Source of the DNA: Aquilutibacter rugosus
GTDB taxonomy: Bacteria > Pseudomonadota > Gammaproteobacteria > Xanthomonadales > Xanthomonadaceae
Reading direction: 5' to 3'
DNA length: 64,000 nt
NCBI RefSeq assembly: GCF_036541335.1
Contig: NZ_JAZHBO010000002.1
Span: 930,001-994,000, forward strand
The notes beneath the pieces are model-generated. The model had not been told where the DNA came from and did not search any database. It saw nothing but the letters and a program-made list of their open reading frames with translations. Position numbers and translations under genes: made by a program. Below, one piece after another: positions 53,104 to 63,728 of this stretch (within the stretch, counting starts at the first letter, position 1; each line of letters starts with the position of its first letter).

Positions 53104-53556
53104 ATGCCGGATACCACTGCCGCTTCACTGATCGTCCTGGACACGAATGTGGCCTTGGACGTGTTCCTGTTTGAACGCGATGCGTTGCTGGATCCGTTGC
53201 GTCAGGCTGTGCGCGAAGGCCGAGTCATTCCGATTGCCACGCCATGGGCGGCTGCGGAGTTTCAGCAGATTCTGCGACTGGACAAGATCCCGGGTACGGC
53301 GGAGCGTCGACAGCTGGCGTGGGAATCGTTTGAGCATGTGACCCAATTGCGCGAGCTGCCACCGAAACAGCGACCGACACCCAAATGTGCCGATCGCATG
53401 GATCAGGACTTCATTGATCTGGCTGTCGCGACGGACGCCGCATGGCTGCTGTCACGCGACAAGAAAGTGCTGCGTCTACGCAAACGCTTCGAAAAACTGG
53501 AACTGCCGACGCGGGTGATGCATCCCCTGGACTGGTGCGCCTCGTTCAGTTGCTGA
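53104..53556 (+). CDS. Solitary PIN-domain protein (putative endoribonuclease)
   Basis: 150 residues. Metal-binding acidic residues of the PIN fold are present: D13 (VLDTNVALDV), E52 (AAAEFQQIL), D102 (DQDFIDLAVAT) and D119 (LLSRDKKVL). Members cleave RNA, often as VapC toxins or COG1569-type nucleases. No antitoxin gene is adjacent on either side: the upstream gene is a divergent secreted protein and the downstream one is convergent. It may therefore be a housekeeping RNase or an orphan. It overlaps the convergent DUF5916 gene by 11 bases. Confidence 0.8.
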   Translation: MPDTTAASLIVLDTNVALDVFLFERDALLDPLRQAVREGRVIPIATPWAAAEFQQILRLDKIPGTAERRQLAWESFEHVTQLRELPPKQRPTPKCADRMDQDFIDLAVATDAAWLLSRDKKVLRLRKRFEKLELPTRVMHPLDWCASFSC

Positions 53557-55783
53557 AGCGGTACGACACCTTGACCACCAACTGCTCGTCGTTGTGCAGG
53601 CGACGGCTGTCACGCAACATGGACCAATGGTCGTTGCTTTCATCGTTGAATTGCGAATAGCCGCCCCGACCGTACACGACATACAAGTTCGACAGTGGTG
53701 CCAGTTCATAGCGATAGCGCAACTGGAATCCCATCTGATTCAGGCGGAACGACTCCGGTCCGCCCGGCAACGCCGCGTAGCCACCGTTGGGCAGCACATC
53801 AATCCATTCACGACCTGCTGCTTTTAGACCCACGGCTTCAAGCTTAATGCGCAAATCGGAGCGTGCACTCATATCCCAGTTGAAGGTACTACCTACGACC
53901 GCGGTGCGCATTCGATATCGTCCGACCTGATTGCCGTGATCCCAGATCAGGGCGTCGGGAGAATCATCGACCGACACGCCGACATCCAGATTCACACGAT
54001 CATTAAAGTAATACTTGGCACCGGTCCATGCACTCCAGTACCAGCCATCGTTGCCCATTAACGCATCACCGGCGGCGAATACGCCGATGCGCGGCTGCCA
54101 CTTACCATGGCGGCCGCCGCTGATCTCCACATTGATCTTGTCGCGCCCGGGCATCTTAAGCGAATGACCACCGCGAGTCAGGCGGTCATCAAAGCGCGGC
54201 AGGTTGTGCTCGTATTGGCTGTAGTACTCGCCGCCATCGCGCAGCGAACCCGATGCCTGCACACGCACGCCGCCGTTGAGACGCAGGCCATCCATGTTTT
54301 CGCCCATGAACAGACGTCCCGACAGATTGACCGAAGTGACCGTCGAGCCCTGAGCGAAATTGCTCCAGGTACGACGACTTTGAACATGTCCCCACTTCAG
54401 ATTGTTGCGGCCCAGATAGCCCATGTCATTGGGATCGAAGTCGCGATCAAAGTACATGCCCAGCAACTGGTGACTCCATTCCTTGCTGGGGTTCCACGTC
54501 AGATACGACGTGACGGAGTTGCCTCGTGTGCTGCTGCCGGAATCATCAATGTCGGAAACCGCCACAGTGCTGTTGACGCTCAAGGCATCATTGGGCTTCC
54601 ACTTGTGATCCACAGCATAGACAAAGGCATCCCGATCAAGGAACGGCCGGTCAACATGGGTCAACATGGCACCCCAGGTCTGGGTCGGCATCGCGTACAT
54701 CGTGCGCAGGGCCTGGTAGGAGCGACCGCCGTCGCCGCGCTCCTGCGCTGCAAACACACCGTAGTTGAGCTTTCCGATCGCACCGTTGATCTTGGCCGCC
54801 GCGTCAATCTCGGCAGGACCACTGCCGTCATCGGAGCGACCACCCACGCGACGTGTATAGAACAGCTGCGAATTGTCATTCAGCAGCGAGAAGTCGTAGA
54901 TGCCCTGATTCTCCGTAAAAAACGGGCGCTTGTCGCCATAGAACGTTTCGTCGGCCGAGAAGTTGATAACGATGCCATCGCTCTCCACCTGACCGAAATC
55001 GGGGTTAACAGTCGCGCTGAGCTGGAACTGCCCGCTGGGCTTCCAGTAAATGTCGGCACCGGCCTTGTAATGACCGGAGTTGCGGATGTTGTCGTAGAGC
55101 GCCGTAGCGTACGGCGTGACGGCAAACAGCGACTGCGAGTACGACGGAATCTCCGCCTTGCGGAAACTGGACGTAAACGGCGTGCGGTTGAAGCTGATGC
55201 CCGGCGCCGCAAAGCGTTCACCGGTAGCGCCGATCACACGGTCAAAATACACACCGATGGTGCGCTTGCCGTCTTTGGCCTTATTCATCGTAGCCACATG
55301 CCAGGGAATCAGAATCTCCATGTCCCAGTACTCGTCCGTCTCCGAGGTGGCGTGCTGCACGTCGCCATCCCAATCCTCGCGGAACTGGTTTTCGCCGGTG
55401 ATCACGCCGTCGCTCAAGCCATTGGCGATGGATACCGTAAATTCGTAGGCCTGGACACCGTTGCCGTCAAAGTCAATAAAAACATTATTGCGGTCGTACT
55501 GGCCGCCTTCATCGCGGCGTGACTTGGTGCGGGTGCGCTTGACCTCGGCCGGCTGATAATTGCGGATGCCGACCGCCATGCCCTTGGGTGTCGGCAGGTA
55601 CCAGGCTTCAGTGCGGTATTTGGCATCGGCCAGCGTCTCCGGCTGGACTTGCTTGAAATCGGTGACGTGCGTCGCACCCTGCCATTCGTCCGCGTTGACC
55701 TTGCCATCGATGTCAATCGCCAAGGCGGGCGTTGCCACCAGGGCGGCCATCAGGCCAAGTGCCAGTCGGGAAAAACGCATCAT
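53546..55783 (-). CDS. DUF5916 outer-membrane protein with CBM9-like domain
   Basis: 745 residues. A signal peptide (about 1-23, ending TPALA) is followed by a carbohydrate-binding-module-9-like domain (IDGKVNADEWQGATHVTDF..NNVFIDFDG..YWDMEILIPW, about 24-190). The remainder is the DUF5916 beta-barrel, with NPDFGQVESDGIVINFS, KRPFFTENQGIYDF and a typical C-terminal barrel strand ending in VSYRFSN. The family is common in xanthomonads and Bacteroidetes and is suspected to import oligomers or serve in hydrolase export; no function is proven. ATG 55783 has GAGAG six bases upstream; ATG 55780 is also possible. Confidence 0.88.
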   Translation of the reverse strand: MMRFSRLALGLMAALVATPALAIDIDGKVNADEWQGATHVTDFKQVQPETLADAKYRTEAWYLPTPKGMAVGIRNYQPAEVKRTRTKSRRDEGGQYDRNNVFIDFDGNGVQAYEFTVSIANGLSDGVITGENQFREDWDGDVQHATSETDEYWDMEILIPWHVATMNKAKDGKRTIGVYFDRVIGATGERFAAPGISFNRTPFTSSFRKAEIPSYSQSLFAVTPYATALYDNIRNSGHYKAGADIYWKPSGQFQLSATVNPDFGQVESDGIVINFSADETFYGDKRPFFTENQGIYDFSLLNDNSQLFYTRRVGGRSDDGSGPAEIDAAAKINGAIGKLNYGVFAAQERGDGGRSYQALRTMYAMPTQTWGAMLTHVDRPFLDRDAFVYAVDHKWKPNDALSVNSTVAVSDIDDSGSSTRGNSVTSYLTWNPSKEWSHQLLGMYFDRDFDPNDMGYLGRNNLKWGHVQSRRTWSNFAQGSTVTSVNLSGRLFMGENMDGLRLNGGVRVQASGSLRDGGEYYSQYEHNLPRFDDRLTRGGHSLKMPGRDKINVEISGGRHGKWQPRIGVFAAGDALMGNDGWYWSAWTGAKYYFNDRVNLDVGVSVDDSPDALIWDHGNQVGRYRMRTAVVGSTFNWDMSARSDLRIKLEAVGLKAAGREWIDVLPNGGYAALPGGPESFRLNQMGFQLRYRYELAPLSNLYVVYGRGGYSQFNDESNDHWSMLRDSRRLHNDEQLVVKVSYRFSN

Positions 55784-55878
55784 CACAAACTCTCGTAATA
55801 GGATGCGCACAGTTTGACGAGCTCACAGGCGCCACGTAACTGCAGAAAGTCACGAATGACCTCCGGCCTATACGACGC

Positions 55879-57060
55879 TCAGTTCGTTTCCTGATCCTTG
55901 ATGACTGACGGGTCCACGCTGTGCACATTGAACGTGTCATGGCCCGAAGGCATCTCAAACCACTGCGGATTGGCTAGCGCCTGACGCATATCGCGCCGTC
56001 CCGCCTCCATGTGGTCATGGATCGCAATGCGCCCGAACTGATAGTCCTTGAAATGCCCGATCAGCGCCATGTCGCGGTAGGTCAGGTGCACTAATGAGGT
56101 CTTGCTTGTAGTGGACATGGCTCTTGCGTGCCGCACCCAGGGATCGTCCGAGGAATGATCCTTTGGCATCCGTTCCAGCAACTCGCGAATGACGCGATGG
56201 TAATGCTGCTGAATCCGATGCATCTGCGTGACCTGCCGTGTGCGACTGGCGTACTGAACTTCCTTGGTCCGCTCGGACACGTCCAGCAGCGTTTCGGGCA
56301 GCGCACCCTCGGCATTCCACAGATCGACCTGCAATATCAGGCGTTGCGGTGCTGTGCATTGCTCCATGACGTAGCTCAGCGGCGTATTACTGACGACACC
56401 GCCATCCCAGTAGTAGTTGCCGTCAATCTCGACGGCCGGGAATGACGGCGGCAGTGCGCCGGATGCAAGAAAATGCTCGGCCCGCAGCTCCTGCCGGCGG
56501 TTATCGAAATACTCCAGCTGGCCGGTGGCGACATTGACTGCACCGACCGAGACGCGCAAGTCGCCCTGGTTGACGCGCTTAAAGTCACACATGGAGTTGA
56601 GCGTCTCCAACATCGGGCCGGTGTCATACCAGCTGACCTTGGCCGGATCCTCGGCTCCTACCATGCCGCCGAATGCGAGCCAATTGCGCGGCGTGTAAAA
56701 ACCGCGCTGCCCTTCGATCACGGCACGCCACGCCTCCAGGGAATCGAGCCACGAACGCGCCGCGGGATCACGCGGTTCCCAACCGGCCTGCAAACCGAAT
56801 GTCGTCGGCGGTAACCAGTTCGGTGCGGATATGCGTTGCCAGAACTCCTGCAGCTTTTCGATGCGATCCTTAGGCTTATTGCCGGCAATCACGCAGGCGT
56901 TTAGTGCGCCAATGGAGATCCCCGCAATCCAGTTCGGCTCGAGCCGTGTCTGCGACAACTCGTCAAACACCCCTGCCTGATACGCACCGAGCGCTCCACC
57001 GCCCTGCAGAACCAGAGCGATTGAGGTGCCATCGGGCACTCGGAGCCGTTGTCGCGCCAT
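55879..57060 (-). CDS. Patatin-like phospholipase with DUF3734 tail
   Basis: 393 residues. The Ser-Asp dyad of patatins is present: oxyanion loop LVLQGGGALGAYQAG, nucleophile GISIGALNA and the aspartate in YYWDGGVVSNTPL. The C-terminal ~110 residues match DUF3734. It probably hydrolyses acyl esters of lipids or possibly polyhydroxybutyrate oligomers. It is the last gene of a SET-hydroxybutyrate dehydrogenase-patatin operon, sharing one base (TAATG) with the dehydrogenase. The dehydrogenase link favours a role in hydroxyalkanoate turnover, but this is inference. Confidence 0.9.
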   Translation of the reverse strand: MARQRLRVPDGTSIALVLQGGGALGAYQAGVFDELSQTRLEPNWIAGISIGALNACVIAGNKPKDRIEKLQEFWQRISAPNWLPPTTFGLQAGWEPRDPAARSWLDSLEAWRAVIEGQRGFYTPRNWLAFGGMVGAEDPAKVSWYDTGPMLETLNSMCDFKRVNQGDLRVSVGAVNVATGQLEYFDNRRQELRAEHFLASGALPPSFPAVEIDGNYYWDGGVVSNTPLSYVMEQCTAPQRLILQVDLWNAEGALPETLLDVSERTKEVQYASRTRQVTQMHRIQQHYHRVIRELLERMPKDHSSDDPWVRHARAMSTTSKTSLVHLTYRDMALIGHFKDYQFGRIAIHDHMEAGRRDMRQALANPQWFEMPSGHDTFNVHSVDPSVIKDQETN

Positions 57061-57860
57061 TACTTCATGTGCCAGCCGTGGCTGACGATAAAGCTCTGGC
57101 CGGTCATTGCGGCGGTCGGATAGGCCGCGAGGAAGCCAACGGTAGCCGCCACATCCTCAACAGTAGTGAAGATGCCATCGACCGTGTTGCCCAGCATGAC
57201 GCGGGAGATCACCTCGTCCTCGCTGATGCCCAGTTCCTTGGCCTGCTCGGGAATCTGCTTGTCGACCAGCGGCGTGCGCACAAAGCCCGGGCAGACTACA
57301 TAGGACTTGACGTTCTTTTTGCCGCCCTCTTTGGCGAGCGTGCGCGAAAGACCGAGCAAGCCATGCTTAGCCGTGACGTACGCGCTCTTGAGCGGTGAGG
57401 CCTCGTGCGAGTGGACCGAACCGGTATAAATCACGACACCACCGCGCGGCTTGCCGTCGGCTCCGTTCTCATACATGTAAGGCAGCACAGCCTTAGTCGT
57501 CAGGAAGGCGCCATCAAGGTGGATGGCCAGCATTTTCTTCCAGTCGGCGTAGTTGTAGTTTTCGATCGGATTGACGATCTGGATGCCCGCATTGGAGACC
57601 AGAATATCCACCCCGCCCAGTGCGGCGATCACATCGGCAACGCCTTTGTTGACCTGCTCCTCACTGGTGACATCCATTGCCACGGCCATGGCCTGATGGC
57701 CCTGTGCCTTCAGCGCTTCTGCAGCCGCCTGTGCACCGTCGAGATTCAAATCCGCGATGGCCACTGCTGCCCCCTGGGTCGCCAGATGACGAGCGATCTC
57801 CAGACCGATACCACTGGCGGCGCCGGTTACTAGGGCGACTTTTCCGTTGAGATCCGACAT
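57060..57860 (-). CDS. 3-Hydroxybutyrate dehydrogenase (SDR family)
   Basis: 266 residues. Short-chain dehydrogenase with cofactor loop VTGAASGIGLEIAR, NAG motif LVSNAGIQIV and catalytic Ser (YTGSVHSHEAS), Tyr and Lys (SAYVTAKHGLLGL). The VHSHEAS..KSAYVTAKHG context and C-terminal FIVSHGWHMK match D-3-hydroxybutyrate dehydrogenases, which oxidise 3-hydroxybutyrate to acetoacetate with NAD. GGAG lies six bases before ATG 57860. It sits between the SET gene (16-base gap) and the patatin gene. Confidence 0.88.
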   Translation of the reverse strand: MSDLNGKVALVTGAASGIGLEIARHLATQGAAVAIADLNLDGAQAAAEALKAQGHQAMAVAMDVTSEEQVNKGVADVIAALGGVDILVSNAGIQIVNPIENYNYADWKKMLAIHLDGAFLTTKAVLPYMYENGADGKPRGGVVIYTGSVHSHEASPLKSAYVTAKHGLLGLSRTLAKEGGKKNVKSYVVCPGFVRTPLVDKQIPEQAKELGISEDEVISRVMLGNTVDGIFTTVEDVAATVGFLAAYPTAAMTGQSFIVSHGWHMK

Positions 57861-57876
57861 GTTGTTCTCCACTTAC

Positions 57877-58491
57877 TTATTTGGACTTTTTCGATTTGCC
57901 GGACTTTTCCCTGTCCTTTTTCTTCTTTCCCTTTTTATCTTTTTTGTCGCCCTTTGCCTCTAGTCCTTTGGTCTCAGCCTTTTTTTCGGACTTCTTCTTT
58001 TTATCTTTCGAAGGCTTTTTCTTGGGGTTTTTCGGCTGCAGCAGGGTGCCGGTGCAATCCTTGGCGCCGCACAGGCATTTCCAGATTTCCTTGAGCTCCT
58101 TGGTGTGCTTTTCAGCCAGGGTGATGCCGTAGTTGTACGACAGCTCCTCGCCGGTCTTAATGTCACGAATCGCCTCGATAAAGATGCGGTCCTTGGTTCG
58201 ATCCTCGCCCTCGTCCTCTTCCATCACCGCTTCGCAGTTCGGATCGCAGGAGTGATTGATCCATTTGGCCGGGGTTGGCTCCAGATCGGCATCGATCACG
58301 TATTCATCATTGAGTGTGAACAAGAACGTATGGCCGGAATGGACATCGCCGGCCTCGCCGTCATCGACCTCCGCATGCGTCAGGCGCGGCCCGGTGTATT
58401 CGACGATGCGCTCGCCCTTTTTGATGGGTTTAACGGCAAAAACGCCATTGCCATGGATTTTGGACTTGCGGGCTTCGATCTTGGTCGACAT
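57877..58491 (-). CDS. SET-domain protein lysine methyltransferase with lysine-rich tail
   Basis: 204 residues. The SET domain (about 4-125) has HGNGVFAVKPIKKGERIVEY, the AdoMet/knot motif NHSCDPNCEAV (79-89) and GEELSYNYG (115-122). A post-SET-like cysteine cluster CLCGAKDCTG (C139, C141, C146), with C86, would bind zinc as in eukaryotic enzymes. Residues 153-204 are about half lysine, a histone-H1-like tail that could bind nucleic acid or be self-methylated. Catalytic features look complete. The gene heads the operon with hydroxybutyrate dehydrogenase and patatin and diverges from the suf operon. Confidence 0.9.
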   Translation of the reverse strand: MSTKIEARKSKIHGNGVFAVKPIKKGERIVEYTGPRLTHAEVDDGEAGDVHSGHTFLFTLNDEYVIDADLEPTPAKWINHSCDPNCEAVMEEDEGEDRTKDRIFIEAIRDIKTGEELSYNYGITLAEKHTKELKEIWKCLCGAKDCTGTLLQPKNPKKKPSKDKKKKSEKKAETKGLEAKGDKKDKKGKKKKDREKSGKSKKSK

Positions 58492-58492
58492 A

Positions 58493-58521
58493 TTCAGGCT
58501 GCTTGTTGGATATAGTACAAT
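58493..58521 (+). promoter_or_regulatory. Putative suf operon promoter
   Basis: TTCAGG (58493-58498) and TACAAT (58516-58521) are 17 bases apart; TATAGT (58511-58516) is an overlapping alternative -10. Two GTAC blocks (58515-58518, 58526-58529) may belong to an Rrf2 operator, but the symmetry is weak. Confidence 0.4.
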
Positions 58522-58552
58522 TACGGTACGGATTTCGACTGGCTACACGAAG

Positions 58553-59025
58553 ATGCTCCGCGTCACCAAACTCACAGACTATGCCACAGTTGTCATGACG
58601 GTGTTGGCTAAGTCCGGCACCGAGGTTCTCAGCGCCACAGGCATTGCCCAGCGCTCAGGCCTGGAGATACCTACCGTCAGCAAGGTATTAAAGCCGCTTG
58701 CGCAGGCAGGCCTGGTGGAGAGTTATCGTGGCACGCGCGGCGGTTATCGCCTGAGCCGTAGCCCCGAGCAGATTTCCCTGCTCGAAATTGTCGAAGTCAT
58801 CGAGGGCCCCTTGGCAATGACGGCATGTTCCGATCACGGCGATGCGTGCGATTTAAGCGCCAGCTGTGATGCTGCCGGCAACTGGCAATGGGTCAATCGC
58901 GTTCTGGCCGAAACGCTTGCCACGATTAGTCTGGCCGGCATGCTGGAGCGTCATCCCGATCGCACTATCGCGGCAGCGGATCGCCGCCGCATTAGTGCGG
59001 TCCTGCAGGATTCCGGTACCACATC

Positions 59026-59029
<4 letters not shown>
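58553..59029 (+). CDS. SUF system Rrf2-family Fe-S regulator
   Basis: 158 residues. The winged-helix N-terminus MLRVTKLTDYATVVM and ATGIAQRSGLEIPTVSKVLK matches the SUF-associated Rrf2 regulator related to IscR. Three cysteines, C92, C99 and C105 in CSDHGDACDLSASC, are placed to hold an Fe-S cluster, so the protein should report cluster status and adjust suf expression, probably by autoregulation. ATG 58553 gives the family start. The stop overlaps the sufB start in ATGA. Confidence 0.92.
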
Positions 59030-60494
<1,465 letters not shown>

Positions 60495-60498
<4 letters not shown>

Positions 60499-61268
60499 AT
60501 TCCATTCTGCAAATCAATGATCTCCATGCCTCGGTTGAGGGTCGTGAGATTCTCAAAGGGTTGTCACTGACCATCAAGCCCGGCGAAGTGCATGCCATCA
60601 TGGGCCCCAACGGCGCCGGCAAATCGACGCTCGGCAATGTCCTGGCCGGGCGCGACGGTTATGAAATCACCGCAGGTTCGGTGCAGTTCCGCGATCAGGA
60701 CCTGCTGTCCATGGAGCCCGAAGAACGCGCTGCCGCTGGTGTGTTCCTGGCCTTTCAGTACCCGGTCGAGATTGCCGGCGTCAACAACACCTACTTCCTT
60801 CGCACGGCCCTGAATGCCCAGCGCAAGACGCGTGGTGAGCCCGAACTCGATTCGATGCAGTTCCTGAAGCTGGTGCGCGAAAAGCTGGCCATCCTTTCGC
60901 TGAAAGACGAGCTGCTGCATCGTGGTGTGAACGAAGGCTTCTCCGGCGGCGAAAAGAAGCGCAATGAGATTTTCCAGCTGGCCCTGCTCGAACCCTCGCT
61001 GGCGATTCTTGATGAAACCGACTCCGGTCTCGATATTGATGCGCTACGCGCCGTCGCCGATGGCGTCAATGCACTGCGCTCGCCCGACCGTTCCTTCGTG
61101 CTGATCACGCACTACCAGCGTCTGCTCGATTACATCAAGCCGGACTTCGTGCACGTACTGGCCGATGGCCGCATCATTGAAAGCGGTGGCCCCGAGCTTG
61201 CACTGCAGCTCGAGGAACAAGGCTATGCATGGATCAAGGATCGCCTCGCGCCCGGAGCTCACGCCTGA
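60495..61268 (+). CDS. sufC: Fe-S cluster assembly ATPase SufC
   Basis: 257 residues. ABC-type ATPase with Walker A MGPNGAGKSTLGNV, the signature FSGGEKKRNEIFQLA, Walker B LAILDETDSGLDIDAL and the H-loop LITHYQRLL. Its ATPase cycle drives conformational change in SufBD. ATG overlaps the sufB stop. Confidence 0.97.
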
Positions 61269-61269
61269 C

Positions 61270-62511
61270 ATGAGTGAGCTGCTGCAACACTGGTCAACGC
61301 TGGTCCCGTCCGCGGCCAAAGGCGAGGCCGATTCGGCCGTGCGCCGCCGGGCCATGGATCTGGCGCTCGCTGCCGATCTTCCGCACGGTCGCGTCGAGGC
61401 GTGGAAGTACACTTCGCTGCGTGCCCTAGCCCGCCGCACACCCGCATTGCTGTCACCGGTAACGGTTGACGCCACGCTACTGGCCGGCATTCCGACACCG
61501 CGCATCGTATTCGTCAATGGGCACCTCGATGCACAGGCCACGGCAGTCGACAACATTGCCGGACTGCACATCGAACCGCGCGCTGTTGCCCAAGTCTTTG
61601 AATTCGATGGCCCTGCGCACGCGCTGAATCAGGTCAATGCCGCCCTCGATATGGGCGGTGTCGATATTCGCGTCACCGGCATGATCGACTCGCCACTGCA
61701 TCTGGTCTGGATCAGCGACTCCACCCAGTCCGAGGGTTCGCAACACAACCTGCACCGCATTGTGCTTAGCGCAGATAGCCGCCTGAACTTAGTGGAGTCT
61801 GTGCGCAGCAACGGCGCCCACCTGCACATCGGCACTGCCCGCATGGAAATCAACCTGGGCGAACAGTCCGAGTTGCACCACGCTCGCGTTCAACGCGATG
61901 ACGAAGGCGCCAGCTGGTTCCTGCGAACCGAAGTCACGCTGCAGGCCCGTTCCACCTATCGTCGCGTCGACGTGGAGCTCGGCAGTGCACTGAGTCGCCA
62001 TGAGCTCGTTATGCACATCAATGGCGACGGCGCTCGCGTCTTCTCCAACGGCATTCTGTTCGGTGACGGCAAACGCCATCTCGATACGCGTCTGGCTATT
62101 ACCCACAGTGCGCAACACACCGGCTGTGAATTGAACTGGCGAGGCCTGGGCACCGGCCGCTCGCGCATTGCGTTCTATGGCGGGATCACCATCGATGCGG
62201 GTGCTGACCATACAGAAGCGGCCCTGAGTAATCGCAACCTGCTGCTCAGCGAACAGGCCGAGATCGACACGCAACCGGTGCTGGTCATTCACGCTGACGA
62301 AGTGCAGGCCGCCCACGGCGCCACCGTCGGGCAGCTCGACGCCAACTCCCTGTTCTATCTGCGTTCGCGGGGGATCGACGATCACACGGCGCGTACCTTG
62401 CTGGTGGCCGCCTTTGTGCATGAGCTGCTGAATCTGATCGAAGACGAGCCGACCCGGACCGCCTTCGCAACCTTGCTCGATGGCGCTCTGGATCGGGTGA
62501 AGTTCGTATGA
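61270..62511 (+). CDS. sufD: Fe-S cluster assembly protein SufD
   Basis: 413 residues. Paralogue of SufB with an N-terminal helical region (MSELLQHWSTLVP; GRVEAWKYTSLRAL) and a C-terminal beta-helix containing GDGKRHLDTRLAITHSA, TEAALSNRNLLLSEQAEIDT and AHGATVGQLDANSLFYLRSRG, with the conserved histidine. It completes the SufBCD scaffold. ATG 61270 is one base after the sufC stop. Confidence 0.95.
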   Translation: MSELLQHWSTLVPSAAKGEADSAVRRRAMDLALAADLPHGRVEAWKYTSLRALARRTPALLSPVTVDATLLAGIPTPRIVFVNGHLDAQATAVDNIAGLHIEPRAVAQVFEFDGPAHALNQVNAALDMGGVDIRVTGMIDSPLHLVWISDSTQSEGSQHNLHRIVLSADSRLNLVESVRSNGAHLHIGTARMEINLGEQSELHHARVQRDDEGASWFLRTEVTLQARSTYRRVDVELGSALSRHELVMHINGDGARVFSNGILFGDGKRHLDTRLAITHSAQHTGCELNWRGLGTGRSRIAFYGGITIDAGADHTEAALSNRNLLLSEQAEIDTQPVLVIHADEVQAAHGATVGQLDANSLFYLRSRGIDDHTARTLLVAAFVHELLNLIEDEPTRTAFATLLDGALDRVKFV

Positions 62512-63728
62512 CCGCTCCCGACTGGACCGCAATCCGCGCCGACTTTCCGACACTGCAACGCCAAGTGCACGGCAAACCTCTGGTGTATCTCGATACAGCC
62601 AACACCAGCCAGAAACCGCGTGCTGTCGTAGAGGCAATGGACGCCTACTATTCGCAGTACACCGCCAACGTCTCGCGGGCCGTGCACACGCTAGGCGCCG
62701 AGGCAACCGAGGCCTACGAATCGGCACGCACCAAGCTCGCCGGTCTGCTCAAGGTCCGTGCTGATGAACTCGTGTTGTGCAGCGGCACCACCTTTGCGAT
62801 CAACCTCGTCGCTTATTCGTACCTGCTGCCCAAGCTGCAGCCCGACGATGTGATCCTGGTCTCGCGCATGGAGCACCACGCCAACATCGTTCCCTGGCAA
62901 CTGATGGCCGAACGCACCGGCGCCAAGGTCGAAGTGATCGAGATTCTCCAGGACGGCACCATCGACATGGATGCATTTGCCGCGCAGCTGCGACCTCAGG
63001 TCAAGCTCGTCGCCGTGGCGCACGTCTCCAATGTGCTGGGCACGATCAACCCAGTTCGCGAGATGGCCAAGCTGTCGCGCAAGCATGGCATTCCAATGCT
63101 GGTTGACGGCTCGCAGGCCGTACCGCACATGCCGGTCGACATCAGCTCCATCGGCTGTGATTTTTACGTGTTTACCGGCCACAAGATGCTCGGCCCTACC
63201 GGCACCGGCGCCCTGTGGGCCAAGGCTGCGCACCTCGAAGCCATGCCCCCGTTTATCGGCGGCGGCGAGATGATCAAATCCGTCTCGTTCGAAAGCACCA
63301 CCTTTAACCGCGCCCCCTACAAGTTCGAGGCCGGTACGCCGAATATTGCCGGCTTCATCGGCCTGGCCGCCGCCGTTGATTATCTGCAGGCCATTAGTCT
63401 CGATGCGATCGCCACCCGCGAACGCGAACTGCTCGAGTACGCCACGCAGCAGCTGCAAACGATCGATGGCCTGCGCATCTTCGGTGACGCAGCCGATAAG
63501 GCATCGGTCATCAGCTTCGCCATCGACGGCACGCATGCGCACGATCTGGCCACCATGCTCGATATCGAGGGCATTGCGGTCCGCAGCGGTCAGCATTGCG
63601 CGCATCCGCTGCTGCAGTTCTATGGCATATCAGCCACCTGTCGCGCATCGCTGGCGTTCTATAACACCGAGGCCGAGGTGGATGCACTGGTCACCGGCCT
63701 ACGCAAAGTCCGCACCCTACTCGCATGA
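62508..63728 (+). CDS. sufS: Cysteine desulfurase SufS (group II)
   Basis: 406 residues. PLP enzyme that takes sulfur from cysteine for SufBCD. The PLP lysine is in YVFTGHKMLGPTGTGAL and the persulfide cysteine in YGISATCRASLAFYNTEAE with the short group II active loop. RSGQHCAHPLL precedes it. SufE is not in the window, so the sulfur acceptor is unknown. ATG overlaps the sufD stop and the next gene starts inside its stop. Confidence 0.96.
   Translation: MTAPDWTAIRADFPTLQRQVHGKPLVYLDTANTSQKPRAVVEAMDAYYSQYTANVSRAVHTLGAEATEAYESARTKLAGLLKVRADELVLCSGTTFAINLVAYSYLLPKLQPDDVILVSRMEHHANIVPWQLMAERTGAKVEVIEILQDGTIDMDAFAAQLRPQVKLVAVAHVSNVLGTINPVREMAKLSRKHGIPMLVDGSQAVPHMPVDISSIGCDFYVFTGHKMLGPTGTGALWAKAAHLEAMPPFIGGGEMIKSVSFESTTFNRAPYKFEAGTPNIAGFIGLAAAVDYLQAISLDAIATRERELLEYATQQLQTIDGLRIFGDAADKASVISFAIDGTHAHDLATMLDIEGIAVRSGQHCAHPLLQFYGISATCRASLAFYNTEAEVDALVTGLRKVRTLLA

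Noticed and set aside
53104..53556. VapBC toxin-antitoxin module
   Set aside because: No antitoxin-sized frame with DNA-binding features lies in the 100-base upstream gap or downstream.
54107..55522. 471-codon plus-strand open frame opposite the DUF5916 gene
   Set aside because: The DUF5916 protein on the minus strand is convincing, including signal peptide and barrel strands.
58511..58530. Possible Rrf2 operator with GTAC blocks before the suf regulator
   Set aside because: GTAC is itself a 4-base palindrome and the blocks lack extended symmetry, so it was mentioned only as weak.
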